Positions 18,227 through 26,204 of a DNA stretch of 64,000 nucleotides are shown piece after piece. The stretch is from Paenibacillus piri (GTDB taxonomy: Bacteria > Bacillota > Bacilli > Paenibacillales > NBRC-103111). A program made the position numbers and the translations under genes. The stretch's first letter is position 1, and each line of letters starts with the position of its first letter. The notes beneath the pieces are model-generated. The model was given only the letters and a program-made list of their open reading frames with translations. It was not told the DNA's origin and ran no database searches. The stretch covers positions 62,001-126,000 of the forward strand of contig NZ_SMRT01000001.1 of assembly GCF_004354045.1 (NCBI RefSeq), read 5' to 3'.

Positions 18227-18261
18227 GGCTGTCGAGAAAATCTCGGCAGTCTATTTTTTTA
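18227..18261 (+). terminator. putative terminator after repeat copy 1
   Basis: CTGTCGAGA and TCTCGGCAG form a stem with a short A-rich loop (about 18229-18249), followed by a run of seven T residues. It follows repeat copy 1 closely and could end a transcript that includes the repeat. Confidence 0.6.
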
Positions 18262-18368
18262 TATACTACACCGCTGCATCGCGCTTTGACGCATGAGGCA
18301 CGATCTGGTTAGTTTCTTCACTATTGGAGAAAACTAATCAAAATCCGCAAGGAAAGGAGCGTTTGAAC

Positions 18369-18470
18369 ATGAGTGATTCCATTAAGCCTAACGGTTCTCA
18401 GCATGCCGCGCCGCCGTCTGACGATCCGAAAAAGCAGGGAAGATCCGCAGCAAAGAAAAAATCGAAGTGA
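18369..18470 (+). CDS. small basic hypothetical protein, 33 aa
   Basis: A 33-codon frame starting at ATG 18369 with AAAGGAG nine bases upstream. The product begins MSDSIKPNGSQHAAPPSDD and ends in a lysine-rich tail, so it is hydrophilic and basic with no membrane segment. I do not recognise it. Its stop codon TGA is the TGA of the GTGA that opens repeat copy 2, so the element may have truncated a longer gene or landed exactly at its end. The ribosome site argues that it is translated. Confidence 0.5.
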   Translation: MSDSIKPNGSQHAAPPSDDPKKQGRSAAKKKSK

Positions 18471-18585
18471 ACTCGTTCAGCTTTGCTGAACATCGGGGAA
18501 TCAGATGGGGACTCTACCCCACCTGATTCAAGGCCCACCTTAGAGGTGGGGGGTCTTAACCCGATAAAGTCGTAATCGGATAAAT
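18467..18585 (+). repeat. structured dispersed repeat, copy 2
   Basis: Second copy of the element described at 18093, 119 nt, same ends and same four hairpins; differences are few (for example TTAGAG for TTAAAG in the third loop, one additional G after GGTGGG). It lies only 256 bases after copy 1 in the same orientation and overlaps the stop codon of a 33-codon frame. Confidence 0.85.
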
Positions 18586-18618
18586 CCCGTCCTTATGACA
18601 GCCATTGCTTCAAACATG

Positions 18619-18675
18619 AAAAAGATTGCCTGCATCTGACCAGAAAGGCCGGATCAAGGCAATCTTTTTATTTTA
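18619..18675 (+). terminator. rho-independent terminator
   Basis: AAAAGATTGCCTG and CAAGGCAATCTTTTT form a strong stem followed by T-rich sequence. The mirrored A-run allows it to work on both strands. It separates the repeat region from the sigma-factor operon. Confidence 0.7.
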
Positions 18676-18821
18676 CCTTCGGCTCCCCTGCATCATATGG
18701 ATTCGCATCTTCATGATTTTATAGGACAATCCGGGCATTGACTGGAGGTTAGTGCTTTTTGTCCATTTGGCTCATAATAGGATTGACATTATGATAGAAA
18801 TATCATCCTTTTTATCAACCT

Positions 18822-18848
18822 TGATACAAAATACGCCTATCTCCCGTC
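18822..18848 (+). promoter_or_regulatory. putative ECF-type promoter of the sigma-factor operon
   Basis: TGATAC (18822-18827), 17 bases, then CGTC (18845-18848), followed by TATATAAT. This resembles ECF promoters (TGAAAC, 16-17 bases, CGTA/CGTC) and suggests that the downstream sigma factor transcribes its own operon. The overlapping TATAAT (18851-18856) could also serve sigma-A. Just upstream, ATGATA and TATCAT form an inverted repeat (18791-18806). Confidence 0.5.
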
Positions 18849-18883
18849 TATATAATAGCTGCAGCTGAAAGGAGGACAATGCA

Positions 18884-19402
18884 TTGGAAATTCCGGAATC
18901 TGAATTATTTCGAGACGCATTTTATACCCATTATCCCACGGTTAGGCGCAAACTGATTGCCTTGGTCCGGGACGAAGCGGCTGCCGAGGATTTGGCGCAG
19001 GAAGTGTTTCTCAGGCTGTACCGCAACCCGCCGGACGATCTGAATGTGCTGGGGGCGTGGCTGCACAGGGTATTGACGCGAATCGGTTACGATTACTTAA
19101 ATAAAAAATCGCGGGAGCGTTCTTTGCAGGAAAAACAGGAGCGTCACGTCATGTCGCTGGGCGGTGAAGAACCGTCGGGCGAAGAGGCCGTCCTGCAAAA
19201 GCTGGATCACGAGGAAGTGCAGCAGTGGCTCGGCGAGCTGTCCGAACGGGACCGTCAATTGCTGCTGCTCCGCTATTCCGGCTACAGCTACGCGGAAATC
19301 GCAGAGCAGCTGCAAGTCAGACAGCCGCTGGTAGGCACGCTCATTCATCGCGCCGCCGCAAAGCTGAAGCGACATGCGAAATCGCACGCACAGTTTGAAT
19401 AG
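18884..19402 (+). CDS. ECF subfamily RNA polymerase sigma factor
   Basis: A 172-residue extracytoplasmic-function sigma factor. Region 2 covers about 10-80 (DEAAAEDLAQEVFLRLYRNP, the core-binding and -10 region) and region 4 about 115-165 (LSERDRQLLLLRYSGYSYAEIA, with a helix-turn-helix that reads the -35 element). Region 3 is absent, as expected for ECF factors. Translation starts at TTG 18884, nine bases after AAAGGAGG; the nearby ATG 18879 is out of frame. The anti-sigma gene begins 13 bases after the stop, and its ribosome site overlaps the stop codon. Confidence 0.92.
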   Translation: MEIPESELFRDAFYTHYPTVRRKLIALVRDEAAAEDLAQEVFLRLYRNPPDDLNVLGAWLHRVLTRIGYDYLNKKSRERSLQEKQERHVMSLGGEEPSGEEAVLQKLDHEEVQQWLGELSERDRQLLLLRYSGYSYAEIAEQLQVRQPLVGTLIHRAAAKLKRHAKSHAQFE

Positions 19403-19415
19403 GAGGGAATGACCA

Positions 19416-20579
19416 TTGTCAAATGAACATAAGGAAGAAGAGCAACTATTGACGGATCGGGCATGGGCCAAGCTTCAGGACAAGCTGGCCAAGGAACCGC
19501 GCAATCTGCGCTGGGCGCAAATGGAGCGCGCCGGGGCCGCTGCCCGCTTGGCGGAGCAGCCGTTTGAGCCCGAGCCGCAGCGCGAGACGCATCAACCGGC
19601 TGTTGAGGCAGTTCAGAGCGCGGCAGACTTAAGCGGCGCTTCCGTAGAGACGGCCGGGCAAGCCTCCGTCAAGGGAGAGAAGCGCTTCGCCGGCTGGTTC
19701 CGCAAGCGCCGCAAGCTGATTGGAACTGCGGCCGCTGCGGCCGTTCTGATCATTGCCATCGGCACGACGACCGGCAACGAAGCATTGGCGGCCATTCTTC
19801 ACAAATTTCGCATGCAGGAAATGACGGTCGTCCAGAAGGAAGATTTGCAGATGATCCTGAACGGCGCGTTTCAAGACGACAAAACGAGAGAGTCGATCAA
19901 CAAATTCGGTACGTTTACTCAAAAGAGCGGCCCGCAGGTGGATGGACCGCTGACGTTTGAAAAAGCAAACAAGCTGTTGAATGGCAAACTGACTTTACCG
20001 AAGTCGCTTGACGCCAAGACCGTTCACATTGACGCCATTTCCCAGTCCAATACGATCACTTTCCAGATGAATGTAGACGAAGTCAACAAAGCTATGAAGC
20101 GTCTCGGCGCCAAAAAGCTGCTGCCTGACTCGGTGAGCGGCAAGCCGATCACGCTGGAGATGGGGCCCAGCGTACATTTCAACCTCAACGGCGCCGAATC
20201 GAATACGAAAGAATCCAACTTTTGGATATCGCAGCAGCCGGTACCTGAAATTACGGTCGATCCGTCCATCCCGCTGACGGAAGCGATGGCGGCGGTGCTC
20301 GATTTCCCGCTGCTGCCGGAAAACCTGAAGCAATCGATGCAAACGGCGAATATGCTGAGCGGCGGTTCCGTTCCGCTGCCGATCATCGCAAACAAACAGA
20401 TGGAGCAGGTGAAGGTCAACGGTATTACGGTGCTTGTGAAAAGCCAGGGAAGCGAGCAGTATCCTTACTTCATGGCCAACTGGGTGCAAAACGGGATGCT
20501 GTATGAGCTCGGAGCCGGAGGCAAAGTGATGAATCAAGATATATTGATAGCTAAAATCAAGGAGTTGATCGGTTCTTGA
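19416..20579 (+). CDS. putative membrane anti-sigma factor
   Basis: A 387-residue single-pass membrane protein, probably the anti-sigma factor for the upstream ECF sigma factor. The N-terminal cytoplasmic part (1-100) is charged and proline-rich; one transmembrane helix lies near 103-125 (LIGTAAAAAVLIIAIGTTTG), preceded by a basic FRKRRK stretch, and the remaining 260 residues should be outside the cell. The outer part is unlike known enzymes and may sense envelope stress. Start TTG 19416 follows AGGAGGGA by seven bases. The stop overlaps the next start. The role rests on operon position and topology, not on a recognised anti-sigma motif. Confidence 0.72.
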   Translation: MSNEHKEEEQLLTDRAWAKLQDKLAKEPRNLRWAQMERAGAAARLAEQPFEPEPQRETHQPAVEAVQSAADLSGASVETAGQASVKGEKRFAGWFRKRRKLIGTAAAAAVLIIAIGTTTGNEALAAILHKFRMQEMTVVQKEDLQMILNGAFQDDKTRESINKFGTFTQKSGPQVDGPLTFEKANKLLNGKLTLPKSLDAKTVHIDAISQSNTITFQMNVDEVNKAMKRLGAKKLLPDSVSGKPITLEMGPSVHFNLNGAESNTKESNFWISQQPVPEITVDPSIPLTEAMAAVLDFPLLPENLKQSMQTANMLSGGSVPLPIIANKQMEQVKVNGITVLVKSQGSEQYPYFMANWVQNGMLYELGAGGKVMNQDILIAKIKELIGS

Positions 20580-21541
20580 ATGCTGCCATCGAAGCCAGGG
20601 GACTAACCAAAGATTACGGCAACGGACGGGGATGCAGACAGATCAGCCTAACCGTAGGAGAAGGGGAAGTCTTCGGCTTCCTTGGCCCTAATGGAGCAGG
20701 CAAGAGCACATTCGTCAAAATGCTGGTCGGTCTTATCCGACCAACCGGAGGGGAGGCCGTTTTATACGGCCGCCCTATCGGTTCGCTTGAAGCCAGACGG
20801 CACATCGGCTATTTGCCTGAGCTGTACCGGTACCAGGAGTGGCTCAGCGGGGAAGAGGTGCTCCGGCTGCACGCTCAATTATGCGGTTGGAAGCCATCCG
20901 ATACGAGGACGCAGACGCGCATCCGCAAGCTGCTCGATGATGTAGGGATCGGGCTCCGCGGCAAAGACCGCGTGAAGCATTATTCCAAAGGCATGCAGCA
21001 GCGGCTCGGACTGGCCTGTGCGCTATTGTCCGATCCGCCGCTGCTTTTTCTGGACGAGCCATCCTCGGCAATGGATCCGGTGGGCCGGATGGAAGTAAGA
21101 ATGCTTATCGCTCAGTTGAAGAACGAAGGAAAGACGATCTTCCTGAACTCCCATCTGCTTGAAGATGTGGAGGTGCTGTGCGACCGGGTGGCGCTGCTGA
21201 ACAACGGCACAATTCTTGAATGCGGCTCCGTATCCGATGTGCTGCAGGAAAAGAAGCGCTGGCTGCTGCGGATCGGCGGCTTCGAGGCGCAGGTGCTCGA
21301 CTGGCTGCGGGAGTCGACAGGATTGTTATTAAACATTCACTCGGAGCAAGGACACGATCCGGCAGACGGAAGCATATGGCTGCAGGCCGAAATCGAGACG
21401 GAGGAACAGATCGGCTGGTTGAACCATCTGATTATTGAACAAGGCATGACGCTGTACGAAGTCAAGAAGGCGGCAGGAAAGCTGGACGAGTGGTTCGTCG
21501 GCGCGGTTGCCGGGAGGAGCCACAGGGGGGAAAAGGCATGA
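20576..21541 (+). CDS. ABC transporter ATP-binding protein
   Basis: A 321-residue ATPase of the drug/antibiotic-export ABC class. Walker A is GPNGAGKST, the signature is YSKGMQQRLGLA, Walker B is LLFLDEPSSAMDP and the H-loop is LNSHLLED. The last 100 residues form a CcmA/DrrA-type accessory domain. Translation probably starts at TTG 20576, whose last two bases are part of the preceding TGA stop, with AAGGAG about 11 bases upstream. It overlaps the permease gene by four bases, so the two are translationally coupled. Confidence 0.92.
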   Translation: MNAAIEARGLTKDYGNGRGCRQISLTVGEGEVFGFLGPNGAGKSTFVKMLVGLIRPTGGEAVLYGRPIGSLEARRHIGYLPELYRYQEWLSGEEVLRLHAQLCGWKPSDTRTQTRIRKLLDDVGIGLRGKDRVKHYSKGMQQRLGLACALLSDPPLLFLDEPSSAMDPVGRMEVRMLIAQLKNEGKTIFLNSHLLEDVEVLCDRVALLNNGTILECGSVSDVLQEKKRWLLRIGGFEAQVLDWLRESTGLLLNIHSEQGHDPADGSIWLQAEIETEEQIGWLNHLIIEQGMTLYEVKKAAGKLDEWFVGAVAGRSHRGEKA

Positions 21542-22425
21542 TGATCATTACATGGATGACCTGGAAAGAGCTGCTGCGTAAGCGGGTGCTGATGCTGACT
21601 CTTTTGATGAGCGTCATTTTTTTGATCGCGTTCTGGTTTGTAGCCAAAACGTTAGGAGATCAACTGGACAGGACGCTCGGGAGGCTGGATCCGTCCAGCA
21701 CGCAATATTTGCTGGAGCAGTATCAGGCCGGAGTCGCAACGCTGTCATTGGGCTTCTTTTTCGCTTCGTTCGTACTTGCCTTTCTATCTATATTCAGCTC
21801 ATTTTCGACAATTGCGGGCGAAGCCGAGCAGGGGGTGCTGCAGGCGCTTCTTCCCCGGCCGCTGACCCGGGCAGGCTGGTATACCGGCCGCTGGATCGGT
21901 TATGTTTCGATGGGCATTTTGTACGCGGCGCTCCTGTTCGGCTCGATTCTGTTCATAACCGGTGTCCATGCGACGATTCCTAACGATGCCGGGGCGTTAA
22001 TTCGCGCCTTCTTGTTGTTTGCGTCTGTCGTGCCGCTGCTTGTTTCGGTATCGATGTTGGGCTCTTGCTTCCTGTCGGCGGTCGGCAACGGCGTATTCAT
22101 GACGATGCTGTACGGCGCCGGCTGGCTGGGCGGCATGATCGACAAGGTTAGCTCGACCTATAGGCTTGAAGAGCTTGCCACCAAGCAGCTTAACACCATT
22201 GTAGGACTGATGTCGCTCGTGATGCCCGCCGATTCGCTGCAAAACCGGATGCTGGCCGAGCTGTTTTCGCTTCGGGAGATGGATCAAATTATCCAAATCG
22301 GCCGGTTTTTGGGTCCGTTTGCGATGGGGCAAATTCCGTCCAACCCCTTTTTGATGTATGCGGCGGGATATACGGTAATTATTTTTATAGGCGGTATGTG
22401 GCTGTTTCAGAGAAAAGATTTATGA
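21538..22425 (+). CDS. ABC transporter permease, ABC-2 type
   Basis: A 295-residue integral membrane partner of the preceding ATPase. About six hydrophobic segments are visible, with ABC-2-like features: an N-terminal WMTWKELLRKRVLMLTLL helix, a large outer loop, GEAEQGVLQALLPRPLTRAGW in the cytoplasmic coupling region, and a C-terminal helix ending in LFQRKDL. It starts at ATG 21538 in an ATGA overlap. With the sigma and anti-sigma genes it forms a four-gene unit, probably an envelope-stress response coupled to export. The exported substrate is unknown. Confidence 0.88.
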   Translation: MMIITWMTWKELLRKRVLMLTLLMSVIFLIAFWFVAKTLGDQLDRTLGRLDPSSTQYLLEQYQAGVATLSLGFFFASFVLAFLSIFSSFSTIAGEAEQGVLQALLPRPLTRAGWYTGRWIGYVSMGILYAALLFGSILFITGVHATIPNDAGALIRAFLLFASVVPLLVSVSMLGSCFLSAVGNGVFMTMLYGAGWLGGMIDKVSSTYRLEELATKQLNTIVGLMSLVMPADSLQNRMLAELFSLREMDQIIQIGRFLGPFAMGQIPSNPFLMYAAGYTVIIFIGGMWLFQRKDL

Positions 22426-22566
22426 AGACGGGAACAGGAACATGGGATGGATGTATCTGTTTTTGTTTGTGTCAGTGTCGAATGGGAATGTTCGGATTTT
22501 GACGAAAAAACAATGAATATTAATATAAAATGGGCTTCATCGAGCGGAAAATACGAAATATATTTA

Positions 22567-22595
22567 TTGACATTCGAACGAAACTGCTTTAATAT
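22567..22595 (+). promoter_or_regulatory. sigma-A promoter of the riboswitch transcript
   Basis: TTGACA (22567-22572), 17-base spacer, TAATAT (22590-22595). Transcription would begin near 22603, about 25 bases before the aptamer. Confidence 0.7.
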
Positions 22596-22627
22596 ACATT
22601 TTGTCTTGTAAAATAAAAACGTAACTC

Positions 22628-22697
22628 CGTTCATATATCCTCAATAATACGGTTTGAGGGTTTCTAGAAGGAACCGTTAAATTCCTAACTATGAATG
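22628..22697 (+). ncRNA. purine riboswitch aptamer, guanine-type (C at specifier position)
   Basis: P1 pairs CGTTCATA (22628-22635) with TATGAATG (22690-22697). P2 is CCTCA/TGAGG with the conserved loop ending in ATACGG, the core joint GTTTCTA is present, and P3 is closed by AGGAA/TTCCT around a CCGTTAAA-like loop. All are features of the add/xpt purine riboswitch. The base directly before the 3' strand of P1 is C22689, which in this class pairs with guanine or hypoxanthine (U would mean adenine). Confidence 0.9.
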
Positions 22698-22739
22698 GGA
22701 TGCTGTTCAAGCATACCCATTTGCGGTTAGGAATTTTTT
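22679..22739 (+). terminator. riboswitch expression-platform terminator
   Basis: AAATTCCTAAC (22679-22689) pairs with GTTAGGAATTT and ATGGG with CCCAT, followed by six T residues. The 5' arm of this terminator is the P3 and P1 3' strand of the aptamer, so terminator and ligand-bound aptamer are mutually exclusive. That geometry predicts that ligand turns expression on. Confidence 0.8.
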
Positions 22740-22794
22740 GTCGGCTGCGTGCGGGTAGGGTACAGCGAATATGAGCAATGGAGGCCAAACAAGC

Positions 22795-24228
22795 ATGAGC
22801 AAATACGATGTGATTGTAGTGGGCGCCGGACCGGCGGGTATATTTGCATGCTATGAGCTGATCGCGAAATCGCCTGCGTACAAGGTGCTGCTGATCGATA
22901 AAGGACTGGACATTTATCATCGCAGATGCCCGATTTTGGAGGAGAAAATCAAACTGTGCCCTCCCGCCGCGGGAAAGAAGGAATATGCAGGCTGCCTGCC
23001 GGCTTGTTCGATTACGGGAGGATTCGGCGGTGCCGGAGCGTACAGCGACGGAAAATTCAATATTACGACCGAGTTCGGCGGCTGGATGACGGATTATTTG
23101 GAGCCTTCCCAGGTGCTGGAGCTCATTCGCTACGTCGATCGGATCAACCTGCAGCACGGAGCGACTCCGGCGATTACGGACCCGACCACCGACACGATCC
23201 GCCAAATCGAGCAGCGCGGCTATGCCGCCGGCTTGAAGCTGCTTCGCGCGCAGGTCAGACATCTGGGCACCGAGCAAAATCTGGATATTTTAAAATCGAT
23301 TTACGAGCATTTAAAAGAGCGGATCGATATGATGTTCAAAACGGAAGTGGATGACATTGTTACGGTAAAAAATGATGGTGTCAACCGGATTCAAGGCGTG
23401 CAGCTGAAAAACGGGGATACGCATTTCAGCAACCATGTAGTCATTGCGCCGGGGAGAGACGGCTCTGCATGGCTGACGGACATTTTAAAGCGAAGAAAGC
23501 TGAAAATGTCCAACAACCAGGTGGATGTCGGAGTGCGCGTGGAAACCTCCGATGTTGTGATGCGGGAAATTAACGAGCATTTGTACGAAGGCAAATTTAT
23601 ATATAACACCTCTGTCGGAACGAAGGTCAGAACGTTTTGCAGCAACCCGTCCGGCCATGTGGTGGTGGAAAATCACAGCGGCGTGATGGCGGCTAACGGC
23701 CATTCGTACAAGGATCCGGCGCTCGGCTCGACGAATACGAATTTCGCCCTGCTGGTGTCGCATAAATTCACCGAGCCGTTCGACAAGCCGAACGAGTATG
23801 CGCGGGAAATATGCCAGCGGGCGAACGACCTGTCGAACGGCGGCGTCATCGTGCAGAAGTACGGCGATATCATGAGGGGCAGAAGATCCACGCCAAGCAG
23901 GATCAAGGAAGGCTTCCTGGAGCCGACGCTGAAAGAAGCGGTTCCCGGCGATCTCGGGCTGGTACTGCCATATAACACGATGAAAAGTTTGATCGAAATG
24001 ATCGAGGCGCTGGAAAAAGTAACGCCCGGCATTGCTTCGGAGCACACGCTGTTTTACGGCGTGGAAGCCAAGTTTTATTCGGCCCGGCCTAAGCTGACGG
24101 CACAGTTCGAGACCGAAATCAAAGGCTTGTACTGCGGAGGAGACGGAGCCGGCATCACGCGTGGGCTGGCTCAAGCCGGCGCCGCAGGGGTGTGGATCGC
24201 GAGGAACATTATCGCCGGCAGGGTGTAA
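22795..24228 (+). CDS. COG2509-type FAD-dependent dehydrogenase, riboswitch-controlled
   Basis: A 477-residue flavoprotein. The N-terminal dinucleotide-binding motif is VVGAGPAGIFACYEL (residues about 7-21). It then has the COG2509 pattern CPPAAGKKEYAGC with paired cysteines, GGFGGAGAYSDGKFN, VIAPGRDGSAW in the middle, and the second FAD-binding motif YCGGDGAGITRGLAQAGAAG near the C-terminus. Family members are uncharacterised oxidoreductases; no substrate is established. ATG 22795 has GGAGG ten bases upstream and is chosen over ATG 22771. The purine riboswitch 55 bases upstream links it to purine metabolism. It is followed by a structured repeat and a terminator, so it is likely monocistronic. 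Confidence 0.85.
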   Translation: MSKYDVIVVGAGPAGIFACYELIAKSPAYKVLLIDKGLDIYHRRCPILEEKIKLCPPAAGKKEYAGCLPACSITGGFGGAGAYSDGKFNITTEFGGWMTDYLEPSQVLELIRYVDRINLQHGATPAITDPTTDTIRQIEQRGYAAGLKLLRAQVRHLGTEQNLDILKSIYEHLKERIDMMFKTEVDDIVTVKNDGVNRIQGVQLKNGDTHFSNHVVIAPGRDGSAWLTDILKRRKLKMSNNQVDVGVRVETSDVVMREINEHLYEGKFIYNTSVGTKVRTFCSNPSGHVVVENHSGVMAANGHSYKDPALGSTNTNFALLVSHKFTEPFDKPNEYAREICQRANDLSNGGVIVQKYGDIMRGRRSTPSRIKEGFLEPTLKEAVPGDLGLVLPYNTMKSLIEMIEALEKVTPGIASEHTLFYGVEAKFYSARPKLTAQFETEIKGLYCGGDGAGITRGLAQAGAAGVWIARNIIAGRV

Positions 24229-24272
24229 ACAGCGAACAGCGGCGGGGATGCGCAGAAGCGGGATGCCGCTGA

Positions 24273-24387
24273 GTGAACTCGTTCAGCGTTGCTGAACATC
24301 GGGGAATCAGATGGGGACTCTACCCCACCCGATTCAAGGCCCACCTTAGAGGTGGGGGTCTTAACCCGATAAAGTCGTAATCGGATA
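24273..24387 (+). repeat. structured dispersed repeat, copy 3
   Basis: Third copy of the element seen at 18093 and 18467, in the same orientation, six kilobases away and 45 bases after the flavoprotein stop. It starts GTGAACTCGTTCAGC and ends in TCGGAT; a C replaces T in one arm of the second hairpin (CCCACCCGATTC), converting a T-A pair but leaving most of the stem. The right flank diverges directly after GGAT. Confidence 0.85.
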
Positions 24388-24452
24388 TAAGAAAAGGGGC
24401 TGCTCCAATAAGGTATCAGAGTGAGAGAGCAGTTCCAACCTTGTGCAAGGAC

Positions 24453-24501
24453 AAAGACGCCTCCAAAACCGCTATATAAGTGGGATGAAGGCGTCTTTTT
24501 A
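24453..24501 (+). terminator. terminator after flavoprotein gene
   Basis: AAAGACGCCT (24453-24462) pairs with AGGCGTCTTT (24489-24498) and is followed by T residues. The A-run on the 5' side allows it to terminate serS on the opposite strand as well. Confidence 0.7.
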
Positions 24502-24545
24502 TATTCAAATCATTGGAATGGCTGCATCTCGCACGACAGCCGCAT

Positions 24546-25835
24546 TTAATCGGCCTTCGGCGGAACGAGTCGTTCCAGCCCGCTCATGTAAGGCCGCAGC
24601 GCCTCGGGGATGCGGATCGATCCATCCTCCTCCTGATGATTTTCAAGCAGAGGAATTAAAATGCGAGGCGAGGCGACGGCCGTATTGTTCAGCGTATAGC
24701 AAAATACCGGCCGGCCCTGCTCGTCGCGGTACCGGATGTTGGATCGGCGCGCCTGAAAATCGAGCAGGTTGGACGATGAATGCGTTTCGCCGTACGCTTG
24801 CCGGCTCGGCATCCAGCATTCGAGGTCATATTGTTTGTACGTCTTTTGCGACATGTCGCCAGTACAGACGGCCATCACCCGATAAGACAGCTCGAGCCGC
24901 TGCAGCAGCTCTTCCGCATTAGCGGTCAGCTCCTGGAGCAGCTGTTCCGACAGCTCCAGGCTGGCCTGACATATAATGACCTGCTCCACCTTGGCGAACT
25001 GATGCACCCGGTACAGTCCGTGAACGTCTTTGCCAGCCGAGCCGACTTCGCTGCGGAAGCATTGGGAAACGGCAGCCAGCCTGATCGGCTGCGGCAGATC
25101 GACGATCTCGTTGCTGTAATAGGACACAAGCGGTACCTCGGAGGTGCCGACCAGCCATTTGTCCTCCTCCGCAACACGGTAAGTCTGATCCTGCCCCGTC
25201 GGGAAAAAGCCGGTGTTCCGCAGCGCATCGGTGCGGACCAATAGCGGCACTTCGAGCAGTGTAAAGCCTTTGCGAAGCAGCAGATCGACAGCGAGCTGCT
25301 GCACGGCGCGGTGAAGCAGGGCGCCGGCTCCCAGCAAGTAATAATTGCGGGTGCCGGCGGTTTTCACACCGCGCGGCATATCGATAATCCGGTGAAGCGA
25401 GCCGAGCGCCGCATGGTCCAGCGCTTGAAAGCCGAAGCAGGGCGTCTCGCCGACCCGCCGAATCTCCACATTATCCGCATCCGAACGGCCGAAAGGAGTG
25501 TCCGGGGAGACGATATTAGGCACCTGAAGCAGCAGGCTTTGAAACGCCTCCTCTTGCCGGGCAAGCTCGTCTTCCAGCCCTGCCAACGTATGGTTGATTT
25601 GTTTGACAGCTGCCCGAATTGCTTCCGCATCATCCTGCTTCCCTTGCTGAATCAGCTGCTTCATATGTCCGGATTGCTTGTTCCGGTCCTGCCGCAGCCG
25701 TTCGATCTCCTGCAGCCGCAGCCTCCTTTCCTGATCCAAAGCCAGCAGATCGGCAACGGAAAGGGGGATGCCCTTTTGCTCAGCCGCTCTTTGTACCATT
25801 TCTTCATGCTCCCGAATCCAACGAATGTCCAACAT
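24546..25835 (-). CDS. serS: seryl-tRNA synthetase
   Basis: Charges tRNA-Ser with serine in the cytoplasm. The 429-residue product has the N-terminal coiled-coil tRNA-binding arm (about 25-105) and a class II core: motif 2 is FRSEVGSAGKDVHGLYRVHQF and its continuation, motif 3 covers LNNTAVASPRILIPLLEN near the C-terminus. The catalytic core has TYRVAEEDKWLVGTSEVPL, slightly different from the usual LxLIPTAEV form, so it resembles the divergent SerRS paralogues of Bacillales. ATG 25835 follows AGGAG on the reverse strand, and MLDIRWIREHEEMVQ is a standard SerRS start; the longer frame to 26060 reads through the leader. A T-box leader controls it. Confidence 0.92.
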   Translation of the reverse strand: MLDIRWIREHEEMVQRAAEQKGIPLSVADLLALDQERRLRLQEIERLRQDRNKQSGHMKQLIQQGKQDDAEAIRAAVKQINHTLAGLEDELARQEEAFQSLLLQVPNIVSPDTPFGRSDADNVEIRRVGETPCFGFQALDHAALGSLHRIIDMPRGVKTAGTRNYYLLGAGALLHRAVQQLAVDLLLRKGFTLLEVPLLVRTDALRNTGFFPTGQDQTYRVAEEDKWLVGTSEVPLVSYYSNEIVDLPQPIRLAAVSQCFRSEVGSAGKDVHGLYRVHQFAKVEQVIICQASLELSEQLLQELTANAEELLQRLELSYRVMAVCTGDMSQKTYKQYDLECWMPSRQAYGETHSSSNLLDFQARRSNIRYRDEQGRPVFCYTLNNTAVASPRILIPLLENHQEEDGSIRIPEALRPYMSGLERLVPPKAD

Positions 25836-25861
25836 GTGCACCACGCTCCTTTTTATGATAA

Positions 25862-26065
25862 AAAGACAAAAAGCGCCCTCATCCGTATGGGACGAGGAGC
25901 GCTTGTGCTCGCGGTGCCACCCAACTTGACCGAACAACGATGCCGTTCGATCCGCTTTGGTTCCGCGATAACGGGCGGAATCCGGTTGACTTAGGGAGAT
26001 GATCTCCTTGACGGGAACGCCTCGGAGTTGGATGCTCTTCATCGGCATGGTGTCGTTCATTCAAT
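25862..26065 (-). ncRNA. T-box leader of serS
   Basis: The reverse strand carries the T-box core TGGGTGGCACCGCGAG (25907-25923), which pairs with the CCA end of uncharged tRNA, followed by a terminator stem AGCGCTCCTCGTCC/GGATGAGGGCGCT and a T-run (about 25861-25902). The upstream part has the conserved GATGAAGAG of stem I near 26030-26045. The specifier codon was not assigned with confidence; the gene context predicts serine. Confidence 0.88.
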
Positions 26066-26072
26066 TTTATAT

Positions 26073-26102
26073 AGTATACCTCATATGTATGTCTCATTTC
26101 AA
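26073..26102 (-). promoter_or_regulatory. promoter of the serS T-box transcript
   Basis: On the reverse strand TTGAAA (26102-26097), an 18-base spacer, then TATACT (26078-26073), directly upstream of the leader. Confidence 0.6.
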
Positions 26103-26204
26103 ATAGACGGCTGCGGAAAGCAGCTTGTCTTGAAGCAGGAGTTGTTGCCCGGGTTCACGAAATTGTACCGTTAAACGATGAGATTTGTGCAACCGTGCCG
26201 ATTC

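Noticed and set aside
24546..26060. Longer serS reading frame starting at 26060
   Set aside because: The additional 75 codons are the T-box leader; the real start at 25835 has a ribosome site and a standard SerRS N-terminus.
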